35,838 nucleotides of DNA, taken from NCBI GenBank assembly GCA_964622325.1, contig CAZUOJ010000026.1, positions 1-35,838 on the forward strand. The letters are read 5' to 3'. This DNA is from JAJFUB01 sp964622325 (GTDB lineage Bacteria; Armatimonadota; Zipacnadia; Zipacnadales; UBA11051). The stretch's first letter is position 1; every line of letters begins with the position of its first letter. A program made the translations under genes and the position numbers. The notes under the pieces were generated by a model, which searched no databases, was not told the DNA's origin, and saw only the letters and a program-made list of their open reading frames with translations. Positions 8,280 through 17,011 of the stretch are shown piece by piece.

Positions 8280-9446
8280 ATGCGCGGGAGCTTTCGGGCT
8301 TTGAGCGCCATTAAAAGGGCACAGAGAAATGATATTCCTCATCGGAGGCTTGGCGTCTGGATAATCATATTGTTGTGTTATGGACACATATCGTGGGCTC
8401 AGGATAATTGGTGGCATGTGCCTGGGCCTGTGCCTACGCCGCCGCCCGTGGGGCCTCCCGTGATTGAAGGGCCTTCGTCACAGACGCCGCCTGCTTCTCG
8501 GCCCGATTCTGAATCGTCGCGGCCTGTTCCCTCCCCGCGGCCTTCAGAGTCCGGGATTACGCCGTCCTCCCTTAGCTCAGAAGAATTTCTTCGGCGCATT
8601 TTTCGTGTGCCCGCCTTGCCGCAAATTCTCCCCGACGAAAAGGAGCCTGCGAGTCTGCTTCGTCCGGGCGCGGGAACGCCTTTCTTTGGCCAGCCGTCCA
8701 AGCCTGCGGCTGTGTCTGAGGCCGAATGGACGAATTTCAAAGCTGCCCAGGAAGCCATGGACAATCTCAACAGCAGCTCCAGGCCCTTGGGGCCGCAAGA
8801 CATCTCTTCCTTGCAACAAGCCAGCAGGCAGCAAACGGCTATTTGGGCGAAGGCAGTGGGCTCCGGGACGCTGACGCTCAAACAACGCAGCCAGCTACGA
8901 ATGAAGCTGCCCACAATTCCTGCGCCCCTCGGCCAGAAAGCGCCCGCGACGCTGCCCGCCCCGCCTGAAGCCTGGCTGCCTGAGCCGCCTGAATGGAAGC
9001 CTGATAGCACGCCATTAACAAATCCGCTGGGGCCCTGGCTATCGCAGCAGCTTGCCTCTGTGGCCATGAGCGGCACAGAAAGCGGCCTGGATAATATCGG
9101 CGAAGCTGTAGCGGAGCGCTTGCTGGGCGAGGATAACGCCTATGGAGATGCTATTGCCGTTGCCCGGATAGCGTTGGCGCTCAAACAGGAAGGAAGCGCC
9201 ACAGCTCTCGCCGAGACAGCCAATTGGCTTATCTCTTGGACGAAAATGCCGCAGGCGGATTTGGCGCTATGGGGCGGGCGCTTCGGGGCTTCTCTCACAT
9301 TTGCTGCCCTGGACAAATTTTTGACAGATGCCTTCGCGGCTGTCGGCGTTTCTTTTGATACAGAAAAAGCCTGGACACAACTGCGCGATGAAGCCAATCT
9401 CTGGCAGCAGGCTGTTTTGGATTTTGTTGGCGCGCCGGGAAAATGA
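8280..9446 (+). CDS. Secreted Pro/Ser-rich protein of unknown function
   Basis: The protein has 388 residues, starting at ATG 8280 with GGAGG 6 nt upstream. A basic N-terminal stretch precedes a hydrophobic segment and a likely cleavage site SWA|QDN (about residue 41). Residues about 45-95 are low complexity, rich in proline and serine, as in a flexible surface linker. The rest is mostly helical with no motif I recognise; several Trp and Ala-rich helices lie near the C-terminus. Its stop overlaps an in-frame start of the next frame (ATGA at 9443), so it is probably co-transcribed with the ankyrin gene. The two may form a secreted complex, but this is inferred from position only. Confidence 0.72.
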   Translation: MRGSFRALSAIKRAQRNDIPHRRLGVWIIILLCYGHISWAQDNWWHVPGPVPTPPPVGPPVIEGPSSQTPPASRPDSESSRPVPSPRPSESGITPSSLSSEEFLRRIFRVPALPQILPDEKEPASLLRPGAGTPFFGQPSKPAAVSEAEWTNFKAAQEAMDNLNSSSRPLGPQDISSLQQASRQQTAIWAKAVGSGTLTLKQRSQLRMKLPTIPAPLGQKAPATLPAPPEAWLPEPPEWKPDSTPLTNPLGPWLSQQLASVAMSGTESGLDNIGEAVAERLLGEDNAYGDAIAVARIALALKQEGSATALAETANWLISWTKMPQADLALWGGRFGASLTFAALDKFLTDAFAAVGVSFDTEKAWTQLRDEANLWQQAVLDFVGAPGK

Positions 9447-9520
9447 TAAATAGGCGCTGGCGCAAAAAAGACGCTATATTCGGAGCTCAAACGAATAAAA
9501 TAAGGAGTGCTGGGAAGTTC

Positions 9521-12157
9521 ATGTATTGCCGCGCTTTTCATATTCGTCAATTTATCATCTTCCTCAGCTTCGTGAGCTTTCACGCATTGAGCTGCGTTGG
9601 GGCTGGGGCAGAAGAAAAGCAGGAAAATAACAGGATTAATTCCGCAATCGTGTCGCCACAAGGCCCCGCGGCTCTGGCAGAAAATGCAAATATCCGCTGG
9701 CCGCGCCTCATTTTATTATGGCCTGAAGGCTGTGCCCTGCGGGCTCATTGGCTGTCTCCGCCTCTGTCCGAAGATATGCAAAAAGCGATTGCGCGGCCTT
9801 ATTTCACTTTTATTGTAGATACACACGGCACGCCCTGGCTGAATTGTAATAAAGATGGCCAGGATTTGCTGTTGAATCCTGTAAAACAATATCTTTTCGC
9901 TCTGCGTCATCCCCAACACAAAACGATTAAACAACTAGTGCCCACAGAAACAGGAGCGATATTTGCGCGTACAGACGAGGATTTTGGCTTTTTTGTCGTG
10001 CCACGCGCTGAGCTCCGCCAGGAAGAACGCAAAGCCCCCTATCCCCTGGCTGATTATCAGCCGATTGCTCAGCTGCCGGCCGCGGAAAGCCAGATGCAAA
10101 TGGGGAAAGGCCCTTGCCTTTTCTTCATTGCCCCGCGTAATGATGGCGGAAGCGATGTGTATTTATACGAGCCTGAAGGACAGGGCTTTGCCGGCTTCGT
10201 GCGCATATTTTCCTCCCCATATAGAATTGCTGCCGTGGCCGGAGACAATCGTATTTTATTTGTGGCCATAGACGGCACAATTATCAAAATCCCCTTGCCT
10301 GCAGGCGAGCCTGCAAAGCTTTATAGCCAGCATGGCGAACGCATAAAGCAGCTGGCGTGGGCGCCAGGCGTCGGCGTGTTTTACAACACAGGCTCCTATA
10401 TCGGCTTTTTAGGGGAAAAAGGCGCTCAATTTCTGCTGGCCAAGATGCCGGAAGAAGCGCAAATGTGTCTGCAAAATGACATCTTATATATATGCCTGGA
10501 AGAAAGCTGGGCGATACTGGCTCTAGAGAACATCTCTGATTTGCGGCGTTTTGATCGCCCCTTTAAGCCCATGTCAACTGCCGATTTGGGGATTGCGCTG
10601 CAAAATGTGCATTTCTTCGCCCATTCCCCGCAGTTGCAAAAATTGCCTGATGATTTATCACAGCTGCCTATTCAAAATGAATTTGCTCGCGAGGACGCGG
10701 GCGACAAAATCTTATATTGCCTTTTGGATTTTCAGAATCGCTGGCATAACAAACGCCCTCAAAGCCATCTTGTGAAAATAGAGCTGTACAGGAATAAATC
10801 CCCATGGCCACAGAATATTGTGCAGACGTTTTCTCTGCCGGCGGATTGGCCGGGCTGCTGGATATGGCCTGGCTTGGGGCCTTTGCGAGAATTTCTCCCG
10901 GGAAGATATGTAGCTAAGATTTATCTGGATGGCGCGCTTGTTCACGAAGCTGCTTTCCAGATTTCTGGGCTGCTGACATTAGATGAGGCTGTGAGCCTGG
11001 GCGATGTGCAGGCCGCACGGGCGGCTTTGCAAGCCGGAGCGGATGTGAACAGGCCGAACGCCGCGGGCTATCCGCCCTTGCTTAAGGCGGCGGCTTGGGG
11101 CGCGCCTGAAATGATTAAGCTTCTTTTGGCCTCTGGGGCTAATGTCAATAGCACAGATGAAGATGGCAATACGGCTCTGATGCTGGCAATCAAATATGAT
11201 AATGAGGCGGCGGTGCCGCTGCTTTTGCGCGCGAAAGCTGATGTCCATAAACGAAATAATTATCAGCAGACAGCTTTGCATCTGGCGGCCCAAGGCTATC
11301 CCTGGGGCCTCAGGCCCGAAAAAGCGCCAGAAATTATTCGCCAGCTCTTACGCGCTGGCGCGGATGCCAACGCCCAGGACGAAAACGGCCATACGCCCTT
11401 GATGTTAGCTATTTTGAATGAAAATACAGCAGCTGTGGCGGCGCTGTTGCAAGCGCGGCAAAATCTCAATGCCGCAATTAAAGAAGGCCTTCCGCCGTTA
11501 TATTATGCGGCTGTGATTCGTCCCAACGCGGAAATTGTGCGCTTGCTGCTGGAAAAAGGCGCAAACGCCAAAGCAGTGATTGGCTCTCCTGACAATTCAC
11601 GAAGCTTACTTTATCATGTCATTTTGCGCTTAAAAATGCAGGTTGAGCGACAACAAAATAGCGGCGAGGTTGCGGAAGCAGAAGTGGAGACGCTGGCAAA
11701 GATTGCCTGGCTCCTGCAATTAAATGGGGCCATGTTTGCTGGGCAGGACCAATTAAGCCAATATATATATTTTCCGGGTCTGGAAAAAATTCTGACGCCG
11801 GCTAATCTGTTTGTGCTGTTAAGCCGCGACGAAAATTGGGCGCAAAATTATGCGCCTCCGGACATTCATTCCCGGCGTGTTGTAATTGCCGTGTTGCTGG
11901 ATTTGGCGCAGCGCAAAATTCAGACAAAGGAATATGCGGAGGGAATTAGCTTTTGCCAGCGTGCGCAGCGGCTGGCGCAGGAGGCGGGCCTGGCGGAAGA
12001 AGAAGCAGACGCGATATATGATGAGGCTGTGCTGCGGCTGGGCCAGGGCGAACGCAAGCACGCGGAACAATTATTGGGCAAATGTATCGAGCGCGCCCCC
12101 AAATCCGCCGCCGCCCGCCAGGCCCGCGCCCTGCTCAATCAGCTCCGCCGGAGATAA
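9521..12157 (+). CDS. Secreted ankyrin-repeat protein with propeller-like N-terminus
   Basis: From ATG 9521 the protein has 878 residues. This start gives a signal peptide (hydrophobic FIIFLSFVSFHAL, with cleavage near GAGA|EEK) and has AAGGAG upstream (9502-9507, spacing rather long at 13 nt). An ATG at 9443 that overlaps the previous stop as ATGA would add 26 charged residues ahead of the signal and is a real alternative if translation is coupled. Residues about 60-420 are beta-rich with repeating turns resembling a propeller. About five ankyrin repeats follow at residues 485-700 (GADVNRPNAAGYPPLLKAA, GANVNSTDEDGNTALMLAI and so on). The last 90 residues look like TPR helices. Ankyrin and TPR units bind proteins; no enzyme motif is seen. 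Confidence 0.82.
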   Translation: MYCRAFHIRQFIIFLSFVSFHALSCVGAGAEEKQENNRINSAIVSPQGPAALAENANIRWPRLILLWPEGCALRAHWLSPPLSEDMQKAIARPYFTFIVDTHGTPWLNCNKDGQDLLLNPVKQYLFALRHPQHKTIKQLVPTETGAIFARTDEDFGFFVVPRAELRQEERKAPYPLADYQPIAQLPAAESQMQMGKGPCLFFIAPRNDGGSDVYLYEPEGQGFAGFVRIFSSPYRIAAVAGDNRILFVAIDGTIIKIPLPAGEPAKLYSQHGERIKQLAWAPGVGVFYNTGSYIGFLGEKGAQFLLAKMPEEAQMCLQNDILYICLEESWAILALENISDLRRFDRPFKPMSTADLGIALQNVHFFAHSPQLQKLPDDLSQLPIQNEFAREDAGDKILYCLLDFQNRWHNKRPQSHLVKIELYRNKSPWPQNIVQTFSLPADWPGCWIWPGLGPLREFLPGRYVAKIYLDGALVHEAAFQISGLLTLDEAVSLGDVQAARAALQAGADVNRPNAAGYPPLLKAAAWGAPEMIKLLLASGANVNSTDEDGNTALMLAIKYDNEAAVPLLLRAKADVHKRNNYQQTALHLAAQGYPWGLRPEKAPEIIRQLLRAGADANAQDENGHTPLMLAILNENTAAVAALLQARQNLNAAIKEGLPPLYYAAVIRPNAEIVRLLLEKGANAKAVIGSPDNSRSLLYHVILRLKMQVERQQNSGEVAEAEVETLAKIAWLLQLNGAMFAGQDQLSQYIYFPGLEKILTPANLFVLLSRDENWAQNYAPPDIHSRRVVIAVLLDLAQRKIQTKEYAEGISFCQRAQRLAQEAGLAEEEADAIYDEAVLRLGQGERKHAEQLLGKCIERAPKSAAARQARALLNQLRRR

Positions 12158-12257
12158 AAGAGGAGATAAAAAACACGGATAAAGAAAATGCCTGGCGGCG
12201 TTACGCATAGGAAGGGCACGGCTTGGCCTGACAAAAGATATGGAAGCTATGCAGGGA

Positions 12258-13328
12258 TTATGGCACAAGCCGAATCCTGTCAATCTTAATCAAAGCCCCG
12301 GATGTATTGCAGGGATCTAAACGCAGACGATGAATCAAGCCGCGCCATTGCGGATGGCCCGCTAAAGGAAAGCGATATGTATGCATTTGTCCATCGGGGA
12401 CTAAGGGCAAGCTGACGCTCGCCTTTTCGTGATCACGCTGGCCCCAGCGCGTCCAGAATAATTGCACTGTATTGTGGGGCGCGGCGCCGGAAACAGCCAT
12501 CACAATTTCCAGCGTTCGCCAATCTCCGGCCAGCAATTCAACACAGGCCTCCAGAGCGGGATCCGCTGTCGTACTTTTTGCTTCTAACAGCCCCTGTATG
12601 ACTTGGAAATCAGATATATTTTGCATGGGCATCCAGCCCTGCGCATCGCCCTCCTTATCAAAATCCCACACAGTTCGGGGCGCAGGCGGCGTAAATTCCA
12701 GTAGAGGCCGGCCCACATCCGCAGGCGTATAATCCAGATGGGATTTTGCGGGGCCACAAAATATGCGGCGCACCGCATCCAGATGGCTAAAGCCAAATTC
12801 CTTGTGCGGCTCACAATACGCCCCTTCGCCCCATTCATTCCAGGCCTCAATCAGCACTACGCGCGGCTGTTTCATCCGCTGGATAAAGTTTTTGGCCAGC
12901 CGCAAGTGCGCGGCAAAAGCTGCAGGCGTACGCTCTGTGAGCACAAATGCATTAGCTCCCTGCCAGGGCCGCGCATCCCAGCCCGGGCTTGTGGGCACAA
13001 GAACAGGCAAGCCCGTGCGCGCGTGGGGCGTCCACCATAAGGGCCACCAATTTTGCACCGCGCGCCAATAAGGCGTCCAGTTCGTGCCTTCTACGCCACA
13101 GGCAGGCCATGTGTATCCTGTCAAGGCATCAAAGCCCAGAGCCTTTATTTCCTCCCCCTGCCAGCCGAACGCGCACGCGGCGACGAAAAGCTCCCCCACA
13201 TTAGCCTCACGCGTCATGCGGCGCCATAGCTGCAAACATTGCCGTGTTCCTTCAAAAAAAGAAATCTTCTTGAATAAGCCCTGGCCCCGGGCCATCCCCT
13301 TTTTCTGGCAATGCAGTTGAATTGACAT
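12258..13328 (-). CDS. GH99/WbsX-like protein with C-terminal jelly-roll domain; N-terminal half of barrel missing
   Basis: The 356-residue product matches the C-terminal part of the glycoside hydrolase 99-like (WbsX) family: W.ARPWQGANAFVLTERTPAAF, then VVLIEAWNEWGEGAYCEP, then FGFSHLDAVRRI. The strong AWNEWGEG signature holds the acidic residues of the family. Residues about 200-356 look like a carbohydrate-binding jelly roll (WDFDKEGDAQGW to KIDRIRLVP). Family members normally have about 150-180 more residues before the part seen here, including the first barrel strands, and no signal peptide is present. The short start (MSIQLHCQKKG) is therefore probably an out-of-place start in a 5'-truncated gene. 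AGAGGG lies 7 nt upstream of the ATG, so it may still be translated. It is the last gene of the (-) block, tail-to-tail with the ankyrin gene. Confidence 0.68.
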   Translation of the reverse strand: MSIQLHCQKKGMARGQGLFKKISFFEGTRQCLQLWRRMTREANVGELFVAACAFGWQGEEIKALGFDALTGYTWPACGVEGTNWTPYWRAVQNWWPLWWTPHARTGLPVLVPTSPGWDARPWQGANAFVLTERTPAAFAAHLRLAKNFIQRMKQPRVVLIEAWNEWGEGAYCEPHKEFGFSHLDAVRRIFCGPAKSHLDYTPADVGRPLLEFTPPAPRTVWDFDKEGDAQGWMPMQNISDFQVIQGLLEAKSTTADPALEACVELLAGDWRTLEIVMAVSGAAPHNTVQLFWTRWGQRDHEKASVSLPLVPDGQMHTYRFPLAGHPQWRGLIHRLRLDPCNTSGALIKIDRIRLVP

Positions 13329-13342
13329 AAATATCCCTCTTT

Positions 13343-13375
13343 CTGAAGCAATGGGAAAAAATTGCTAACATTCAG
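13343..13375 (-). repeat. Interrupted inverted repeat between the membrane protein and GH99-like genes
   Basis: On the + strand CTGAA and GCAAT pair with ATTGC and TTCAG, with an 8-nt loop and a 5-nt bulge. In the transcript (- strand) this would form a hairpin between the two genes. It has no T-tract directly after it, so it is not a standard terminator. It could be a processing or stability element, or a scar of the deletion that shortened the downstream gene. Confidence 0.4.
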
Positions 13376-13389
13376 GGGCTTTTTCATTT

Positions 13390-13429
13390 TCTCATATATC
13401 AAAATAAGTGTTCTCATACATCAAAATAA
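13390..13429. repeat. 22-bp near-perfect tandem duplication at a gene end
   Basis: TCTCATATATCAAAATAA (from 13390) and TCTCATACATCAAAATAA (from 13412) differ at one base and lie exactly 22 bp apart. The second contains the stop codon of the membrane protein gene. It looks like a small slippage duplication next to the truncated downstream gene. Confidence 0.6.
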
Positions 13430-15144
13430 ATACGCCGGCCGTCCGCAAACGAGGGCCCACTGCCACTTATTAACGCCATTATCAAAGCAATAATGGCTGC
13501 TGACATGTGGCCAAACGCAATCCCCAGAAAGAAAGGAATGAAACGTTTGTAGGCGCGGGGGCCTCCATAACGCAAAATGAGGCGCTGGAAAATCCACACG
13601 AGCAAAAAAGAGGGCCAGAAGGTCGCTCCATAGCTGCATGTAATCATATATCCCCAGGGCGTGAGGGGAAAGCCAGTATAGCGGCCACGCAGCCAGGCGA
13701 GCAGCCACACTACGCCCGCTCCGCCAAGGCGAAAAAGCGTCGGCGCGAAGCGAAAGTTGTAGTTCGCATCCATTGCGGCTAAAAACTTCTTGTGCATTCC
13801 GCGGGCTGCGCCCAGCTCCCAATAGCCTGTCCCGCTCGAGCCTGTCGCCATCAGCGCGCCGATTTCATAAAATGTTTTTAAGTGAATCCCCCAGGCAATC
13901 AAAAGGCCCATTAAAATAGAGCCCAGGCTCATTCCCATTAGCGGCGCAGGCGCAATCCCTGCTCTCCGACTCAATTGGCCTGCTTCCGCCTGATAAGCCG
14001 CCATCGCCTGAAACTGTCCCATCGTTGTCCAGCCCAGCAGGCTAAAATTAGCCAGGGCCGGAAAGCCTGTCCAACTTTTTATTGTTCTGGGGCCAAACAA
14101 ATCAAACAATACATCGCGCTGTTCAAAGCGGCCTGTGGTCGCCCAATAGCTCGGCAGGCCCGTTTCGGCGCGAATTCGGGCATACACAAGCGCCTCCGCA
14201 AACAACATCCCTAAGAAGGACGCGCCCAGCCATACAGGAATTCCCGCTTGCGCCAAAATCCAGATCGTCCCCCAAAAGCCTCCCAGGGCTCCCCAGACGC
14301 GCCAGCGATCCGGATGTCCAGGCGTATTAAGACTCTGTGCCAATGAGCGCCGCGAACGCCAAAAAAGCCATAAGGCGACAATCATCATCGCTCCCATTAA
14401 TTGCTCCACTTCATGTCCCTTATGCCAGGCTGGCCGACTATAGCCGAAGCTCGTGAGCACAATCCAGAACAATTTCTGGAGAAAATAGCCCGCCCAGATT
14501 GTAAAGAGATTCTCCCCGCTCATTAAATAGCCAAAGCCCACAAGATGCGGATGCATACGAATGTAAATGGTGTTCAATTCATTCCACGGCCTGTTCGTGA
14601 TGGCCTGGAAAGGATAAAAGGTCTTTCGCCAATCGGGGAAATTAGGCCAGAGCGGAGCTAATATCACAGGCAAAGCATAAAACACAGCCAACGCGAATCC
14701 GCCCCACATGAGCCGATCGCTCAAAAAGGGAGGGCGTCCGGAAGCCTGTGTAGTACACAGCTCCACAGCAAGATATATCAGCGGAAAATTTAAATGCTCC
14801 TGTTCCGCCCAGCGGGAACGGAATAAATCCACAAGGCAGAACATCCCCCCCAGAATTAAAAGGCATAAGATTGTCCACACGCCCACGGGCGCCAGCCACA
14901 CCTGCCAGGGAATATGGCCCGTGTATGCTCCTTCAAAGAATTCTCGCACGGCTTCGGCATTATGCGGCGCCAGCCATCCGGCCAGATGCTGGGCCACAGG
15001 CGCCAGATCCTCCTGATAAAAGGGCGTGGTGAGATACGCCAGCAGCATGCGCATCATGAAACGCGCTGACATGGCTGTTGTCAAAACAACAATCATATAG
15101 ATCGTTAGCATCTCCGCCGCGGAAAAAGCGGACGCTGACGCCAT
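13414..15144 (-). CDS. DUF6785/OPT-like multi-pass membrane protein, main part (frameshifted from its N-terminus)
   Basis: The 576-residue frame has about ten hydrophobic segments and resembles the DUF6784/DUF6785 integral membrane proteins found with carbohydrate genes in Armatimonadota and Planctomycetota. Characteristic stretches are AEMLTIYMIVVL, EQEHLNFPLIYLAVEL, a mid-protein WNELNTIYIRMHPHLVGFGY and the late GFPLTPWGYMITCSYG. The family is distantly related in layout to oligopeptide transporters; no substrate is established, so transport of a sugar or peptide is inference. The first transmembrane segment lies in another frame upstream (15105-15386). The frames join at a run of five T (A on + strand, 15123-15127), where one added base or a -1 slip would give R-P-L-F-S-A-A-E-M. 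The ATG at 15144 is thus probably not the natural start. Confidence 0.72.
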   Translation of the reverse strand: MASASAFSAAEMLTIYMIVVLTTAMSARFMMRMLLAYLTTPFYQEDLAPVAQHLAGWLAPHNAEAVREFFEGAYTGHIPWQVWLAPVGVWTILCLLILGGMFCLVDLFRSRWAEQEHLNFPLIYLAVELCTTQASGRPPFLSDRLMWGGFALAVFYALPVILAPLWPNFPDWRKTFYPFQAITNRPWNELNTIYIRMHPHLVGFGYLMSGENLFTIWAGYFLQKLFWIVLTSFGYSRPAWHKGHEVEQLMGAMMIVALWLFWRSRRSLAQSLNTPGHPDRWRVWGALGGFWGTIWILAQAGIPVWLGASFLGMLFAEALVYARIRAETGLPSYWATTGRFEQRDVLFDLFGPRTIKSWTGFPALANFSLLGWTTMGQFQAMAAYQAEAGQLSRRAGIAPAPLMGMSLGSILMGLLIAWGIHLKTFYEIGALMATGSSGTGYWELGAARGMHKKFLAAMDANYNFRFAPTLFRLGGAGVVWLLAWLRGRYTGFPLTPWGYMITCSYGATFWPSFLLVWIFQRLILRYGGPRAYKRFIPFFLGIAFGHMSAAIIALIMALISGSGPSFADGRRIYFDV

Positions 15145-15386
15145 CGCTGCCAGATATGATTCAAAGCCACTAACACCAGCAGCCAGGCGATAGCGGGCAC
15201 AGGAGGCACGCTGCTTTCGGGCTCGCCAGCATGATAAATCAATGTAATCTGGCGCACAGCCAGCCCTGTAAGCACAGACAAAAGAAGACTGAGGAACACA
15301 GCTCGCGGGGAAGGCCAGCCCCCATATGAGGGCGCTGTGGATATACGTTTATCCGCTCTCTCATTTTCCATTGAGTTTAAGGACAT
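15105..15386 (-). pseudogene. N-terminal fragment of the DUF6785-like membrane protein, out of frame
   Basis: From ATG 15386 (MSLNSMENERADKR) this frame encodes a cytoplasmic lead, a first transmembrane segment (AVFLSLLLSVLTGLAV), an extracytoplasmic Pro-rich piece and a second hydrophobic stretch (IAWLLVLVALNHIW). It then runs into a stop at 15105 after QRPLFPRRRC. Homologues have this layout fused to the ERLTFPL-type core, so it belongs to the gene at 13414-15144. The frame also extends up to 15458, but that part crosses a strong inverted repeat and is unlikely to be coding. Whether this is a true mutation, a sequencing error in the T run, or a programmed -1 shift cannot be decided here. 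Confidence 0.65.
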
Positions 15387-15398
15387 TGTCTTCTTGGG

Positions 15399-15429
15399 AA
15401 AAACAGCCATAGGGAAAACGTTCCCTATG
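15399..15429 (-). promoter_or_regulatory. Strong inverted repeat: intrinsic terminator after the MttB operon or operator for the transporter gene
   Basis: The arms CATAGGGAA and TTCCCTATG (15408-15429) are perfect and enclose AACG. Read on the - strand the hairpin is followed by GCTGTTTTT, and AACAG/CTGTT can extend the base, so it fits an intrinsic terminator 92 nt after the methyltransferase stop. The centre (AACGTT) also resembles LacI-family operators, and the element sits 22-43 nt before the likely transporter start at 15386. Either reading implies that the transporter is controlled apart from the upstream genes. Confidence 0.55.
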
Positions 15430-15520
15430 AATTTCTGTTGTGTTTTATCAGCCTTCAAAAACTCTGGGCTTCATAATGCCTGACGCAGGGGCCATTTGCC
15501 CCCGCCGGACGGAGCCAAGA

Positions 15521-17011
15521 TTATATGCTCTCCTTTTTGCGGAGATTGGGGAATCTTTCGCAGATAGCGGCATTCACATGTTCGGAAAGAGGCAGGGGCT
15601 GATGGGAGGCAAGCAGCGCACGGGCGCGCTGGCGTGCCCGTGCGGTGGTTGACAACGCCCCCTGCTCCTGCCACAGCTCGCGCGGCTCGCGATCTGCCAG
15701 CGCCGGCTGGAAAAATTCCTGGCGCATATGCCTGACAGTATGCTCCTCCGCGAAATAGGCTTGCCCGGGGCCCTGCGCACAGATAAGCTCTATGGCTAAT
15801 GTCTCCTCTGTAATCTCAATCCCCCGCAACACACGCGCACACATCCCCAAAATCTCGTTGTCCATAATCATTTTTTCATAGGACACAGTTAAATCCGACT
15901 CCATCAAGCCGCAGGCATCATGGATATAATGGGCGCCCGACATGCACACGAGCAGATTGCTCATCGCACTTTCATACGCGGCCTGGGCGTCGGGGATTTT
16001 GGCGTCGGAAGTGCCGGCGGTCGAATACAGGGGCAAATCCAGCCGCTGGGCGATTTGCGCGATAGCCGCCTGTATCAGGCCCCGCTCAATCGCTCCGGCC
16101 ACATGATGCATTGTCCGCAAATCCGTAATGGCGCCGACGCTGCCGCATATCACAGGCGTTCCCGGATTGACGCATTGCACGAGCGTCAGCCCAGCTAACA
16201 TCTCCGCTAAGTGCATCACAATGTTGCCCGCTAAAGTGACGGGCGAAGTCGTGCCACAAATCGGCTCCGTGGCCATCACAACAGGCAGCCCTTGCTGCGC
16301 CGCATAGCAGGCCATTTCGCCGTACAATTCATCGATCTTCAAGGGCGAAATAAGCAATGTGATAAAGGACACGAAGGGCCGCTCACGAAGCGCTTCTTTC
16401 CCGCCCGCAATGATCTGCGCCATCTCCACGACTTGCTGCATTCCTTTGAAAGAATAGCAGCCGCCCATCACATGCTTGCTTGTATTGGCTATTGCCCAAT
16501 AGAAGCGATTGATATCTATATCATCCACATGCTCAATCTCGTTGGGAAACACATTTATCGTGAAGATGTGCACATTCTCCAGCGCATCACAAAGGCGCGC
16601 GCAGGCCGCCACATCGGCAAGCGTGGAGCGACGGCGCTTCCCTGTCTCCAAATCCAGCACATACAAAGCGGTGCCGCCCGTTCCCACATGCACCTGTTGC
16701 CCTTGCAAACAGCAATGATGCCGCTCTTCCCGTCCGTATAAGGTCACAGGGCGCGGCGCGCGGGCAATGCATTCCTGTACAAGCTCCGCAGGCAAATAGG
16801 CAATTCGGCGTGTCTCCTCAAGGCGCACTCCTTGCCGCCGGAAAGCCTCTAACGCCGTATTCGAGCCGACATATATCCCCGCTCGCTCCAGAACTTCCAA
16901 TGCCCCCGCAATAATGCGTTCTACAGCCTCCGGAGCAAGCGGCTGATATTGCCCGCCCGGCCAGCCTGTCAGGGGGGCTGTTGTCTTTAATTGTGTTTCG
17001 CTGCTATTCAT
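15521..17011 (-). CDS. MttB-superfamily methyltransferase, non-pyrrolysine type (paralogue 2)
   Basis: The protein has 496 residues from ATG 17011, which overlaps the stop of the upstream MmgE/PrpD gene as ATGA; a longer open frame to 17446 is only the shadow of that gene. It matches the trimethylamine/glycine betaine methyltransferase family (COG5598) over its full length. Seen motifs are GTGGTALYVLDLETG, NTSKHVMGGC, TLAGNIVMHLAEMLAG and DAKIPDAQAAYESAMSN, near the place where archaeal MttB has pyrrolysine. No in-frame TAG interrupts it, so it belongs with the MtgB-like enzymes. Family members move a methyl group from a quaternary amine to a Co(I) corrinoid protein; the substrate here is unknown. 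No corrinoid protein, reactivase or methylcorrinoid:THF methyltransferase is in the window. Confidence 0.87.
   Translation of the reverse strand: MNSSETQLKTTAPLTGWPGGQYQPLAPEAVERIIAGALEVLERAGIYVGSNTALEAFRRQGVRLEETRRIAYLPAELVQECIARAPRPVTLYGREERHHCCLQGQQVHVGTGGTALYVLDLETGKRRRSTLADVAACARLCDALENVHIFTINVFPNEIEHVDDIDINRFYWAIANTSKHVMGGCYSFKGMQQVVEMAQIIAGGKEALRERPFVSFITLLISPLKIDELYGEMACYAAQQGLPVVMATEPICGTTSPVTLAGNIVMHLAEMLAGLTLVQCVNPGTPVICGSVGAITDLRTMHHVAGAIERGLIQAAIAQIAQRLDLPLYSTAGTSDAKIPDAQAAYESAMSNLLVCMSGAHYIHDACGLMESDLTVSYEKMIMDNEILGMCARVLRGIEITEETLAIELICAQGPGQAYFAEEHTVRHMRQEFFQPALADREPRELWQEQGALSTTARARQRARALLASHQPLPLSEHVNAAICERFPNLRKKESI

Noticed and set aside
8399..9076. 225-residue Gly/Ser-rich minus-strand frame
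   Set aside because: It mirrors the Pro/Ser-rich region of the gene at 8280, which has a signal peptide and ribosome site.
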